A DNA stretch of 64,000 bases from Desulfosporosinus lacus DSM 15449 (GTDB lineage: Bacteria > Bacillota > Desulfitobacteriia > Desulfitobacteriales > Desulfitobacteriaceae): positions 1 to 64,000 of the forward strand of contig NZ_FQXJ01000006.1 of NCBI RefSeq assembly GCF_900129935.1, read 5' to 3'. Position 1 is the first letter of the stretch; every line of letters begins with the position of its first letter. The position numbers were made by a program, and so were the translations under genes. This document shows positions 34,401-42,993 of the stretch, in pieces. The notes below the pieces were generated by a model. It worked only from the letters and a program-made list of their open reading frames with translations, did not search any database and was not told the origin of the DNA.

Positions 34401-35650
34401 CCGGTCAGTCTGCCGCAACCATTAAAAGTATAGGGACCGATGATCTCAATACCCTCGGGGATCGTCATCTGTGTCACGCCGACGCAGGCGTTGAAGGCAT
34501 ACGAGCCGATGCTTTGAACACTGTCCGGCAGAGTAATTCGGGTCAGGGACGGGTTGCTGCAGTTGAAAAAAGCACCCTCACCGATCCGCTCTACGCTGTC
34601 CGGAATACTGACGGCAGTCAGATGACTGGAATTGAGCAAGGCGTAGTTCCCGATTTCTGTGACGCTGTCCGGAATAGTCAGCGTTCCTGAGCGCCCGGCG
34701 GGGTGGCAGATGAGGATGGTTTTAGCGGCATTGTACAGCACGCCCCCCTCACTGGTAAAGGCCGGGTTAGTTCCGGCAACTGTGATGCTGCTCAGCATGT
34801 TGCAGCCATTAAGGGCGTCTGCGCCGATGGAGGTCACGCTGGCGGGAATGGTGAGACTTTGCAGGGCCTTGCATTCGGCCAAAATACTGTCCGGTATGGC
34901 TGTGAAGCCGGGGTTGTCCGGCAGGTTAATACTGGCAAGATGCCAGCAGGCATTAAAAGCGCCGTTGCCGATGACCGTGACTGAATTTGGCAGGGTTATA
35001 TTTTCGACTCCGGTGCCCAGGAAAGCCATGCTACCGATGGAGGTCAGATTGGTTAACGACGCGATATTCGTTGTCTTCAGGAGGGTGTCTCCGTTGAACA
35101 GTTTTTCCGGCAGAGCGGTAAAACTAGCGTTGTCCGGCAGTCTGACTTCACCCAGCACTGAACAGTTAGCCAAAGCTGAAGCCCCGATGCTTTCCAGCGT
35201 ATCCGGCAGGGTAATACTCGTCAGCGCCGTGCAATTGTAAAAGGCCGAAGCCCCCATTGTGCGGAGATTGGCGGAAAGAGTCACGGATGTCAGCTTGTTG
35301 CACCAGTAGAAGGCGCTGTCCCCCACCCTCGTCACACTGTCGGGCATGACAAAGGTTTTGATATCCGAGGGAAAGAAAAGGGGGCTACTGCTCTTAAAGG
35401 CATTGGCTTCAATCGACGTTACAGCCAACGGACCGGAACCGGTCTCCAGGGAAGCCGGAAGGATCAGATCCCCGCCGGAGGGTGTTGTACAGCCTGTGAT
35501 GCCCAGGGTGCCGTCGTCGAGAATCTTCCACTTCCATATGCCGGTGGTACCGGTACCTCCCGCTGCCTGAACCGCAGCCGGCAGCATCCCCAGGGTCATG
35601 ATCACAACTAAAATCAGGGCCAGAAATTTCGATTTCCATCGCTGCTTCAT
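31436..35650 (-). CDS. Large secreted LRR/Ig-like protein with CWB2 cell-wall anchors
   Basis: 1404 residues, secreted. Signal peptide about 1-30 (KFLALILVVIMTLGMLPAAV). Residues about 60-510 are BspA-type leucine-rich repeats (LRR_5), as in ITLPDSVQSIGSYAFNACVG. About 515-580 is an InlB-type B repeat (CLFGGWYKDEDCSDGWDFDN). Then a putative Ig domain and two near-identical Ig-like repeats of about 95 residues (ITGVANGTEKTAAALGLP / ITGVANGTEKTASALGLP), a Gly-Ser linker with GGGGSSGGGGS, an unassigned domain, and three CWB2 (cell-wall-binding 2) repeats from about 1105 (STVVLATAGNYPDALAGSVL). It likely sits in the cell wall or S-layer. Ribosome site TAGGAGAG. Confidence 0.9.
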   Translation of the reverse strand: MKQRWKSKFLALILVVIMTLGMLPAAVQAAGGTGTTGIWKWKILDDGTLGITGCTTPSGGDLILPASLETGSGPLAVTSIEANAFKSSSPLFFPSDIKTFVMPDSVTRVGDSAFYWCNKLTSVTLSANLRTMGASAFYNCTALTSITLPDTLESIGASALANCSVLGEVRLPDNASFTALPEKLFNGDTLLKTTNIASLTNLTSIGSMAFLGTGVENITLPNSVTVIGNGAFNACWHLASINLPDNPGFTAIPDSILAECKALQSLTIPASVTSIGADALNGCNMLSSITVAGTNPAFTSEGGVLYNAAKTILICHPAGRSGTLTIPDSVTEIGNYALLNSSHLTAVSIPDSVERIGEGAFFNCSNPSLTRITLPDSVQSIGSYAFNACVGVTQMTIPEGIEIIGPYTFNGCGRLTGLALPDSLRSIGDFAFLGCDSLPAVTISPNVTSIGNGAFQFCTDLRKAVILASGPSFGNDVFKYTAVANDGIYGFESSTAQTYALAKGFPFHSLYTVSFSVGEGSPVSDLVAAAGEKILKPADPVQAGCLFGGWYKDEDCSDGWDFDNDRVNEDTILYAKWTAGTAPTITTTSLPGGAVGDTYSQTLAATGDTPMTWSMVSGNLPVGLTLTGGDTISGVPTASGTFDFAIKAENITGSDTQDLSITISKTLLSITTPVAITGVANGTEKTAAALGLPAAVTLITAEGNVSGSVTWDVASSSYDPADTAEQTFIVDGTVSLPSGVVNPDGVSLDVSINVTVLAAVSTDKVLISVTTPAAITGVANGTEKTASALGLPSTVILVTDGGEVSGDVTWNVASSTYNPSSGSEQTFTVNGTVSLPSGVNNQDGVSLDMTVSVTVKARSGGGGSSGGGGSTPDDQNYTADLEVTDVAGNGTKKTTLPVTVDKTAGSAVVDIGNLFSEDGTSVIKLPPMSGIDTYSFGIPVQSLSSIDGQGALTLHTGLGSITVPADMLTGVENVDGSKAQITIGQGDSSALPETVRTAIGNHPLISFTLSVDGEQTAWNNPDAPVTVAIPYTPTPEELANPEHIVVWYIDGSGSVVTVPNGHYDPDSGTVVFSTSHFSDYAVVYDPVIRLAGVDGVETALAIARAAYPGKVSTVVLATAGNYPDALAGSVLAYRLNAPILLVGDSEAAQKKVLDYLTAELETGGTVYILGGTAVIGQSFADRLRDAGIRQTIRLAGNECYATSAKIAEQLQVETGTPVVLVSGENYPDALSVSSIAAQRGYPILLVQKNGIPDVVKEKIAAIKPDKIYIIGLQGAVGEDVKKEAGLLSGLAAEDLIRIGGEDRYDTSLAVAKYFFPSLSDNPGSGSPSGVQTVCIATGNNYPDALAGSVYAAQHKAPIILVDVNLPEQVIRYLEAGGLSKTAIFGGEYVVGKGIEDQLRELAGQ

Positions 35651-35954
35651 CGTTCACTCTCCTACCTTTTTCAAAAATAATCTGTTCCAAGAGGTTAACC
35701 TGTTCCTGCCGTTGCCTCAAAAATCAGCTCGACAGAGTTTTCACAGAGTTTACTCTATGGATGGACAGCCTAATTTAAAGAAAATGGTAGCATAGAGCGG
35801 CTCGGCGCACATCGTACCAAAGTACTGCAAAAATAGGCATAGATAGATGTACAGCACAAATAGTGGGTCCGAAGTCAGAGCCAATTTTGGAGGTTTTATC
35901 GACGACGTAGTTCGCTAAAAGCCACAAGTAGTCAAAAGAAATCGTGATGTCATT
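35651..35954. other. Intergenic stretch, no gene recognised
   Basis: About 300 bp between the divergent surface-protein and HicB-like genes. The first 20 bp hold the surface-protein ribosome site. An open frame without a start (KPQVVKRNRDVI) leads into the HicB-like gene, so that gene may be a 5'-truncated copy. Confidence 0.4.
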
Positions 35955-36263
35955 GTGGCTCTTTCAAAAGATACTTTAAATGATGCCTTATCCATATATG
36001 AATTAACAATAGAGTTTGAACAAGATAAAGACGGTCGATTTGCCGGCAGCATTGAACAAATTCCCGATATAGTTGCGGATGGAGAAACTTTAGAAGAGTT
36101 GCGAATGGAGTTAGCTTATCATCTCTTTGAATATGCCAAAGATTACGACGCTGATTTTAACCGTTATTTCAACAGTCCCAATCGCCATTCCCACGCCTAC
36201 TATATCCTCCGAGTGTTACTGGAAGATAACTTAGAATCAGTATCCGGTATGCTTCATGCCTAG
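35955..36263 (+). CDS. HicB-like antitoxin fold protein (orphan)
   Basis: 102 residues from a GTG with no clear ribosome site. YELTIEFEQDKDGRFAGSIE and QIPDIVADGETLEELRMELA match the HicB/UPF0150 partial RNase H fold (a strand, a GxxP-like turn, then TLEEA-type helix). The usual C-terminal DNA-binding motif is absent, and no HicA toxin gene is next to it. It could be an orphan or a truncated antitoxin. A strong terminator follows. Confidence 0.6.
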   Translation: MALSKDTLNDALSIYELTIEFEQDKDGRFAGSIEQIPDIVADGETLEELRMELAYHLFEYAKDYDADFNRYFNSPNRHSHAYYILRVLLEDNLESVSGMLHA

Positions 36264-36299
36264 TTGGAGTGATTTAGGATAATAGGTTGTGAAAAGCTT

Positions 36300-36336
36300 A
36301 AGGGGATGCGCACCAGTATTGCGCATCCCCTTTTTT
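36300..36336 (+). terminator. Terminator after the HicB-like gene
   Basis: AAGGGGATGCGC (36300-36311) pairs with GCGCATCCCCTT (36321-36332), followed by TTTTTT. It may also end the convergent LuxR gene. Confidence 0.85.
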
Positions 36337-36388
36337 GACGTTATTGACTTTTGCAGCGGTTCATTAAACCCGCCGCTCGATCCGCCGA

Positions 36389-38974
36389 CTACAATAGCCC
36401 CAACTCCCGAACCAACTTAAGACATTGGCTGCGGTTTTTCAGCCCCAGCTTGCCATAAATATTGCCGGTATGGGTTTTGACCGTCCGGAGACCGATACCC
36501 AAAGTGTCACTGATCTGCTGATTGGTTGCGGCGTTGGCCATCAGCTCCAGGACCTTCCTCTCCTGAACCGTGAGCTGCTCCCATATCTTCCCGGCCTTTC
36601 TCCCGGCCACCTGGTCGCAGGCTTCCAAAGTCGGCAGCAGGCTGCCGGGCATCTGTTTCAGCAGGCTGGAGGCCCAAGCCCTGCCTTCGGTCAGGAACTG
36701 CTCTTCCGCCGGCTTCCGCCTGGACTTTAGATAAGCCCTGAGGATTTGGGCCATGGGAGAGAGTTCATCCAGATAACTCCGGACATACCCCTCCTTCAGG
36801 CCAATGGCGAAGGACTCATCCATATACCTAAACGACGAGAGAGTATGATGATTTCTGAAATCAAGTAAGGCCAGCAGGTTCAGCACCTCCACCCTGCTGT
36901 GGCTCCTCCCGTTGTCCCCGGTGAAGGTGAGGAGCCTGTGCAGCAGGAGCCGGGCATCCTGGGTTCGGTTCAGAAAGATCAGTGCTCTGACATAAACGAT
37001 CAGCTCATATTCCTTGAACCTGCTGAGCTCTGTGAACAGATCCAGCTTGCTGGCCAGAACCCATTCCCGGACCTTTTCCGTATCTCCAATGTCCATTAAA
37101 AGCCTGCACCGGTAAGCCTGGAGCAAATAGATCCAGTGAGACTTTCGGTTGTCCGGAAGCAGCTTTGCACATTTCTCCAGGACGCTGAGTGCTCCGGAAA
37201 TATCTCCTTCAGCCCGCTTCACCCGGGCGATGTCCACCATCGCCGGAACAAGTGCTCCCGGACAATCCGCTTCCTGCCCTTCTTCCATAGCCTTGAGCAG
37301 AAAAGGCAGGGCCTCCTCCAGCCGGTTGCTTTCATATAAATATTCTCCGCAGGCCAAGGGCGCGTAGCCCGGATTTTTGCTGATCATTGCCCGGTAGCTT
37401 TCGATCATCCTGGCGTATTGGCCGGGGGCTTCCCGGAATAGTCCAACGATACGGTTGATGGGACTGCGGTAAAAGTAAATGTCCCCTGCATTGAAATCGT
37501 GGTATTCCGGCATTTTATAATGTCTGCCCCCATCTGTCTCCGCCGCCGCCAGGATCAGCGTCAGAAATTCGCTGCTGCCTTCCCGGACCAGCAGATTGGC
37601 CTCAACCATGGTGCATAAAGTACGGCTGTAGCCGCTCCATTCAGGACTGGAGACAGCTTGACGGTCGGCTTGGATAGCCTTCATTCTGTTCAGCCATTGC
37701 CGAGACAAGTCGAATCTGCCGTTTTCCGCATAATACAGGACATAAATGACGGCAATCTTAAAGCTGTTCCTGCGGTATCCTTCCGGCAGACGTTCGATCC
37801 AGGACAGCAGCCTGCCGAAATCATTCTTATCGATAATGTCGTCACTCTGGTGTTCCATCAGTTCAAAGGCTTCTCCGTAAAAGCCGCCGTTGAGGAAATG
37901 TTCAATGGCTTCCGGCATCCGGCCTTGGGCCTGGAACCAGCAGCCTGCTCTTCTGTGCAGGCGGGGTATCTCATAGGGAGCTGTCTCTCTAAGCAGCTTG
38001 TGCAGAAAGCTTTTAAACAGGTGGTGGTATTGATAGGTTTGATCCTGCCCGGCTAAAGCGTTCAGGAAGCCGCTTCCCTCACTGATTTCCTTCAACAGGC
38101 CTGCACTGCTCACCTCTCCCGTGACTGCCTCACACAAAGCTGGGGAGAGGGTATCCAAAAGGCATGTTTTTAGGGCAAAGGCCCGTCGCTCGGGCATCCA
38201 GGTATTAAGAACCTCGTCATGGAGATACTCTTCAATATCCCGGCTGGATTGGGGCAGGGCGGCAAGAGCGTTACCCCCGCCGGCATTTTCCATGGACATG
38301 GCCACAGCTACCATGGCCGCGGCCCACCCTTCCGTGTAGCTCTCCACCTTTTTCAGTTCCTCCTCAGGGAGGGTATAGCCCCTGGCCTGGTAAAAACGGG
38401 AAATTTCTTCTTCCTGAAAACGCAGATCTTGTTCCCCCAGCCGTTGAGCCTGCCACTTGATCCGCTGCCTGGCCAGATCCAGTTCCGGCTCTCTCCGGCT
38501 GATCAAAATCAGGTGCATTTTGGCAGGCAGATAGTCCATCAGATAGGATAGTCCTTTCAGAATCGAGGGCTCGCTGATTTCATGGAGATCATCCAAGACC
38601 AGCAAAAAATCTGTTGGAGCCTCCGCCAGGCGGTCGATGAGGATGTTGAGGTGGATATGGGCTTTGACCATTTCCGAGGAGGCCCACACATATTCCGTGT
38701 CTTTGGCGATGCCGCCGACTATTTTGTCCAGGGCAGCACAGACATAACGCCAAAAAGTCACGGGCTGATTGTCTCCCCCGTCCAAGGACAGCCAGGCCCA
38801 AGTCAGGTCGCATTTACCCAGCCATTCCAGGACGGCGGTGGTTTTTCCGGAACCTGCCGGGGCTGTGACCAGGGTCAGATGGCATTCCAGGACGCGCCGG
38901 AATTTCCTTTGCAGTTGTTCTCGGCTGATGATCCTATGATTCACAATCGGTGCCTGAAGTTTGGCTTTCAGCAA
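36389..38974 (-). CDS. MalT/LAL-type LuxR transcriptional regulator
   Basis: An 861-residue ATP-dependent activator. Walker A is LVTAPAGSGKTTAVLEWLG (about 36-54) and Walker B is FLLVLDDLHEISEP. The NB-ARC-like region includes HLILISRREPELDLARQRIK. A long TPR-like helical middle (about 340-780) contains TAPYEIPRLHRRAGCWFQAQ. The C-terminal LuxR helix-turn-helix is LTVQERKVLELMANAATNQQ ISDTLG followed by LRTVKTHTGNIYGKLG. MalT-like proteins bind an inducer plus ATP and oligomerise. No divergent target operon is adjacent, so the regulon is unknown. Confidence 0.92.
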   Translation of the reverse strand: MLKAKLQAPIVNHRIISREQLQRKFRRVLECHLTLVTAPAGSGKTTAVLEWLGKCDLTWAWLSLDGGDNQPVTFWRYVCAALDKIVGGIAKDTEYVWASSEMVKAHIHLNILIDRLAEAPTDFLLVLDDLHEISEPSILKGLSYLMDYLPAKMHLILISRREPELDLARQRIKWQAQRLGEQDLRFQEEEISRFYQARGYTLPEEELKKVESYTEGWAAAMVAVAMSMENAGGGNALAALPQSSRDIEEYLHDEVLNTWMPERRAFALKTCLLDTLSPALCEAVTGEVSSAGLLKEISEGSGFLNALAGQDQTYQYHHLFKSFLHKLLRETAPYEIPRLHRRAGCWFQAQGRMPEAIEHFLNGGFYGEAFELMEHQSDDIIDKNDFGRLLSWIERLPEGYRRNSFKIAVIYVLYYAENGRFDLSRQWLNRMKAIQADRQAVSSPEWSGYSRTLCTMVEANLLVREGSSEFLTLILAAAETDGGRHYKMPEYHDFNAGDIYFYRSPINRIVGLFREAPGQYARMIESYRAMISKNPGYAPLACGEYLYESNRLEEALPFLLKAMEEGQEADCPGALVPAMVDIARVKRAEGDISGALSVLEKCAKLLPDNRKSHWIYLLQAYRCRLLMDIGDTEKVREWVLASKLDLFTELSRFKEYELIVYVRALIFLNRTQDARLLLHRLLTFTGDNGRSHSRVEVLNLLALLDFRNHHTLSSFRYMDESFAIGLKEGYVRSYLDELSPMAQILRAYLKSRRKPAEEQFLTEGRAWASSLLKQMPGSLLPTLEACDQVAGRKAGKIWEQLTVQERKVLELMANAATNQQISDTLGIGLRTVKTHTGNIYGKLGLKNRSQCLKLVRELGLL

Positions 38975-39068
38975 TGCTTTGCCCCTTTCCGTTCCTGCCT
39001 TTGAGCTGATCGATTTATCATACTTCTAATCGTGTCGCGAATAAGAACAATAACACTATAAGTTCCTA

Positions 39069-39120
39069 TTCAAAAAGGCAATCACAGGACCATAATGATG
39101 TGGTTCAGCGATTGCTTTTT
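39069..39120 (-). terminator. Terminator of the blaI-blaR1 operon
   Basis: GCAATC (39078-39083) pairs with GATTGC (39110-39115), extended by AAAAA/TTTTT on either side, giving T-runs on both strands. Confidence 0.6.
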
Positions 39121-39174
39121 GCTATACCAATGAAATCAATATTTTCCTTAAAGATTACCTTAATCTTTTCTAAG

Positions 39175-40980
39175 CTATAACCGGATTAGCGATCCTTTGG
39201 GAGCTTTTTGATGCACCCAATCTATACCATTTTCATTCACCAACCTTTGTATATGACCTTTATAGCTGTCATACCAATCTTGGGGGGGTGTTACCGCAGT
39301 CTTAATATCCTCGCCGCCAAGAATAGTTCTACATAAGTTCATCATAATCTGTCCCTTTAATCCATTTTGTCCGCCTTTTTTAAACTCGGAGAATAGATAG
39401 GTCAGGGCTTTATGATCCATAGCGAGAATGGCATTGTATTCAGTTTCATGTGCCTTGATATAATCCTGTGGATTAGACGAGATTAGTGGAGACGACATGA
39501 TTGTTGCCAGATATGCCTCAATTTGATCTTTATTTGGACCTTGTGCAGTGATCTTACTTATATCTGGTGGTGCGTTTAGGCGATCTATTAGTTCTATGAG
39601 TGTCTTAGTGTTATTGGCGTAGTCGCGAACATCACCATCCAACAACTGGTCTGTATATTCCCTAGTATGAGGGAAAATAGACGTAGAAGTATTAGGACTG
39701 TTGGTGATATCCAAGATTGAGCTGTAAATTACATCAACATTGTCCACTAAGCTAAAGAGCATGATGGCATTATGAAAAGCATATGTGTTATTTTGGCCTT
39801 CCAACTCACTCACTGTATAATGAATGGTCATACTATAGGGCGTAGCGGATGTCTGAAGCTCTACGCTATTACGTACGACACCAGCGGGCAAGGGCATGGC
39901 ATCAATGAGTGCAACAACCTTGTTGTTGTCACCTACGTATTGAGTTTTGTTGGCCAATAAGGTCTCCGTTTTAAAGCCTGAGTAAACACCTGTTGCCAAC
40001 AGGTCATTCTTAGGATTTGCTGTAAGCAGCACAACTAGAACAAATGTAACAATAAGCGTTACTACTACAACCCAAGAAGGAGGTTTCTTGTAGCTTAGAA
40101 CATTTTTGATCCTTGCTTTCGTGTTGCTTTCTCCAAAGGCAAGTGGACTTCCGGAAATCAACTGACGTTTACCGGTGGCCAGAGCTAACAAAGATTTGCT
40201 GTAATTGGCTCTAGTCTCATCGTCGCCGAATAGTTTCAGAACGCTTTCATCGCAGGACATTTCCAGGTCTTTGCTCATCAGAAAAAAGCTAAGCCACATC
40301 AACGGATTAAACCAGTGAACTGAGAGGACTAGAAACGCAAATGGCTTGATGAGGTAATCTAGCCGTTTTATATGCACCCTTTCGTGTGCCAGGATATAGG
40401 GTAGCTCACTTTGCGAAATATCCGTTGGTATATAAATCTTTGGTTTTATGAACCCGCAGACAAACGGTGTAACGATTCTATCTGTTTCGAAAATCTCATC
40501 TCTTACGAGAGTCGATGTTTTAACATTGTTAATGACCTTCAGATAAGAAATTACACTATATATTATAAGCAGAGCGACACCGACCACCCATACTATACTC
40601 AAAACAGCCATAACAATCTGCATGGGGTTCACGCTGGCAGTTTGTACCGCCTGAGGCAACGGACTATTGACCACTTTGTTTATGCTATCGACACCAACAT
40701 CAATACCTGGAGTTTGCATAAGACCCATATTATAAGGCACATAAGCTAAAGCTCCCGTAGTATGCTGCGTTCCCGGTTTAATCACTGTTAAAAAACTAAA
40801 GGTGGATGAGAAAGAAACAGGTAAAATAAGTCGTATGAGTACCGCCGACCATAGTGCATATGAAAAAATCCGGGGCATTTTTTTGAGCATTAAACGAGCG
40901 ATGATAACCCCTATGGCAACAAAGGATGCCGTTATGCTCATGTTGAGGATGGTTGTGAAAACCACTTGTAATGTATTCAT
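39175..40980 (-). CDS. BlaR1/MecR1-type M56 metallopeptidase
   Basis: A 601-residue membrane sensor-protease. About four N-terminal membrane helices; the zinc metalloprotease motif is ILAHERVHIKRLDYL (HExxH as HERVH) with a glutamate downstream in MSCDESVLKLFGDDE. After the last membrane helix (about 305-330) the outside part resembles DUF4825 (YVGDNNKVVALIDAMPLPAG) rather than the beta-lactam-acylated domain of BlaR1, so the signal is probably not a beta-lactam. It cleaves a BlaI-type repressor on activation. The start overlaps the blaI stop by 4 bp. Confidence 0.88.
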   Translation of the reverse strand: MNTLQVVFTTILNMSITASFVAIGVIIARLMLKKMPRIFSYALWSAVLIRLILPVSFSSTFSFLTVIKPGTQHTTGALAYVPYNMGLMQTPGIDVGVDSINKVVNSPLPQAVQTASVNPMQIVMAVLSIVWVVGVALLIIYSVISYLKVINNVKTSTLVRDEIFETDRIVTPFVCGFIKPKIYIPTDISQSELPYILAHERVHIKRLDYLIKPFAFLVLSVHWFNPLMWLSFFLMSKDLEMSCDESVLKLFGDDETRANYSKSLLALATGKRQLISGSPLAFGESNTKARIKNVLSYKKPPSWVVVVTLIVTFVLVVLLTANPKNDLLATGVYSGFKTETLLANKTQYVGDNNKVVALIDAMPLPAGVVRNSVELQTSATPYSMTIHYTVSELEGQNNTYAFHNAIMLFSLVDNVDVIYSSILDITNSPNTSTSIFPHTREYTDQLLDGDVRDYANNTKTLIELIDRLNAPPDISKITAQGPNKDQIEAYLATIMSSPLISSNPQDYIKAHETEYNAILAMDHKALTYLFSEFKKGGQNGLKGQIMMNLCRTILGGEDIKTAVTPPQDWYDSYKGHIQRLVNENGIDWVHQKAPKGSLIRL

Positions 40981-41336
40981 TTGATCGACTTCTCAATAAT
41001 GGTTTTCAGTGCCGCTGCATCTTTGGACGTTAATCGTTTCCCATCTAAGAAAGCGGTCAAAAATTGTGGTAGCGACCCGTTGAAAGCTTTTTCAATCAAT
41101 GTTTCACTCTCATATTTTTGGACCTCTTCACGTTTTACGAGTGAAGTGACAACCGCATCTTCGTTTCTTAAGATTCCTCTCTCACTTAATTTTCTGAGGA
41201 CTGTGTAGGTAGTGGACTTTTTCCACCCTAATTTTTCGAGGCAAAGCCGTACCAGCTCTGTAGAATTCACAGGCTCGTTTTCCCAAATGAGAGATACAAA
41301 TTTATGTTCTGCATCAAATAACTTGTATTTTTCCAT
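40977..41336 (-). CDS. BlaI/MecI/CopY-family repressor
   Basis: 119 residues from the ATG at 41336, which follows GGAGGTGCC; the 41408 extension crosses operator sequence. The winged helix reads FVSLIWENEPVNSTELVRLC and KKSTTYTVLRKLSERGILRN. The C-terminal dimerisation part has NGSLPQFLTAFLDGKRLTSK. It presumably represses its own operon at 41355-41396 and is destroyed through the coupled BlaR1-type protease. No beta-lactamase gene is nearby. Confidence 0.88.
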   Translation of the reverse strand: MEKYKLFDAEHKFVSLIWENEPVNSTELVRLCLEKLGWKKSTTYTVLRKLSERGILRNEDAVVTSLVKREEVQKYESETLIEKAFNGSLPQFLTAFLDGKRLTSKDAAALKTIIEKSIK

Positions 41337-41354
41337 AACGGCACCTCCACTAAA

Positions 41355-41396
41355 GTTTATTGTGATAGACCTTGACTTAAGTTTATTGCAATAAAC
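41355..41396 (-). promoter_or_regulatory. Two BlaI-type operators upstream of blaI
   Basis: GTTTATTGCAATAAAC (41381-41396) is a perfect 16-bp palindrome. GTTTATTGTGATAGAC (41355-41370) is the same sequence with three changes on one half, with start positions 26 bp apart. Both lie between the likely promoter and the ribosome site. The half-site GTTTATTG differs from the TACA/TGTA core of BlaI/MecI operators. Confidence 0.6.
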
Positions 41397-41474
41397 CTTT
41401 TGTGTCAATAGGAAGTTTTGTGACTTATTCTAATTCAATATAAATTCATGACGGAACCCCAATTGATAGATGGA

Positions 41475-41505
41475 ACAAAAAACGCCCACAAAAATCGCAG
41501 GCGTT
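41475..41505 (-). terminator. Terminator of the radical SAM gene
   Basis: AACGCC (41481-41486) pairs with GGCGTT (41500-41505); on the minus strand the hairpin is followed by TTTTTTG. Confidence 0.65.
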
Positions 41506-41517
41506 CACAATATAACT

Positions 41518-42714
41518 CTATTTCTTTCTCATCTTCTCTGGAGTATACACGCAGAATGGCTCTGAGGCCATATAGTTTCCAGTTGCGCCGTAGGCACGTG
41601 CTCTTGATCCACCACAAACTTTGTTGTACTCACAGACACCACATTTACCTTCGTACTTATCTGGTGACCGCAAGTCTTTTAAAATAGGGCTTTCGCGGTA
41701 GATGTCCCGCAGTCTATTTTCCTTAACGTTACCAACTACTAATGGTAAAAATCCACTGGGTGTAACGTCACCAGTGTGTGATACGAAGATGAAACCATTT
41801 CCATCGTTAACCGCTTTTGGTGCTCTTGCCAGACCGTCAATGAACTGAGCCATGTCACGTGTCTTAGTCCCTTCGAACGTGATTTCCTCACCTGTAGTAC
41901 CCTTTTCCTTAGCACGTTGTTGGAATACAACCCGACGATAGTGCTGACCAGCAGTTGTTTTTATATCATAAGGCGCATTTTTACTTAACTCGTAAAGCCA
42001 CTTGAATACTTCTTCATGCTGAGCAGCTGTTATGCAATCATCCAGTGATGCACGTCCGGTAGGAATCATCATTAAAATGTACCAAACCGACGTCTTCAAC
42101 TCTTTCATCAATTCCGCCATTTGCTCAAGTTGGTGTAAGTTTGCTTTGTTAATGCAAGTATTGATTTGGTGAGAAACACCAATTTCATTTAAATACTTAA
42201 GTTTCTCGATTGTTAAATCAAAGGTTCCCTCGATTCCACGAAAAGCATCGTGGGTCTTAGCATCTGCACCGTCAATTGAGAAACTCCAACGAGAAATCCC
42301 AACGTCTTTGGCCATGTCCATGCGCTCTTTTGTTACTTCAACAGTAGCACTTGGGCTCATGGAAACACGCATTCCTTTTTTAATACCGTAGTCTGCTAAT
42401 TCAAAAAGGTCTTTTCGAAGCATGCAGTCCCCACCTGTGAAAACTAGCATCGGGTTGTCCATTTCGTAGATTTCATCGATGAGCGCGATACCTTGCTCGT
42501 GAGTTAACTCCTCTGGATGCGGATCAGGTTGAGCATCTGCACGACAGTGTTGGCACTTAAGCCCACATGCACGAGTAGTTTCCCAGATTACGATGAACGG
42601 GTTCTTATTGTAGTCAACGTTCATTCCTGGGTGCCCACCTGGATGACCACCTTTACCCTGCGGATGTCCTCCCATTCCTTGAGGATGTCCACCCATTTTC
42701 ATTTTATTTTCCAT
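41518..42714 (-). CDS. Radical SAM/SPASM protein with Gly-His-Pro-rich N-terminus
   Basis: 398 residues. The radical SAM cluster motif is TTRACGLKCQHCRADAQPDP (C-x3-C-x2-C) at about residues 46-65. A SPASM-type C-terminal cluster region has GKCGVCEYNKVCGGSRARAY and a final Cys in MASEPFCVYTP. It is close to the TIGR04053-type family related to heme-modifying NirJ/AhbC/AhbD proteins. Unusually, the first 30 residues are MENKMKMGGHPQGMGGHPQG followed by more GHP repeats, a likely metal-binding tail. No peptide precursor or heme gene is adjacent. The function is unknown beyond radical SAM chemistry. Confidence 0.85.
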   Translation of the reverse strand: MENKMKMGGHPQGMGGHPQGKGGHPGGHPGMNVDYNKNPFIVIWETTRACGLKCQHCRADAQPDPHPEELTHEQGIALIDEIYEMDNPMLVFTGGDCMLRKDLFELADYGIKKGMRVSMSPSATVEVTKERMDMAKDVGISRWSFSIDGADAKTHDAFRGIEGTFDLTIEKLKYLNEIGVSHQINTCINKANLHQLEQMAELMKELKTSVWYILMMIPTGRASLDDCITAAQHEEVFKWLYELSKNAPYDIKTTAGQHYRRVVFQQRAKEKGTTGEEITFEGTKTRDMAQFIDGLARAPKAVNDGNGFIFVSHTGDVTPSGFLPLVVGNVKENRLRDIYRESPILKDLRSPDKYEGKCGVCEYNKVCGGSRARAYGATGNYMASEPFCVYTPEKMRKK

Positions 42715-42798
42715 CTCAAATCACTCGATCCATTTTATTTTCTAAATATAGATTTTACACAGAAATCTGACGAAAGTCCATTGACGGACTTGCCGCAG

Positions 42799-42990
42799 TT
42801 ACTCTAATATAAACAATTCTTCTACTGTCGTATCCAATAACCTGGCCATTTTCATAGCCAATTCCAGCGTAGGATTGTATTTATCGTTTTCTATGGCAAC
42901 TATTGTTTGCCTTGAAACATTTAATAGCACAGCTATGTCTTCTTGTCGCAAACCTTTGTTTTTCCTTAATTGTTTGATTTTATTGTTCAT
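42799..42990 (-). CDS. Small Xre-family HTH regulator
   Basis: 63 residues, one helix-turn-helix: LRKNKGLRQEDIAVLLNVSR QTIVAIENDKYNPTLELAMK. Typical of YozG/YgzD-type regulators encoded directly beside a small membrane protein. Its start is 3 nt after the membrane protein stop. It likely binds the paired 22-bp operators at 43366-43430. Confidence 0.88.
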   Translation of the reverse strand: MNNKIKQLRKNKGLRQEDIAVLLNVSRQTIVAIENDKYNPTLELAMKMARLLDTTVEELFILE

Positions 42991-42993
42991 TTT

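Noticed and set aside
31436-35650. Many long plus-strand open frames opposite the surface-protein gene.
   Set aside because: They are shadows of a high-GC repeat-rich gene, without ribosome sites or domain resemblance.
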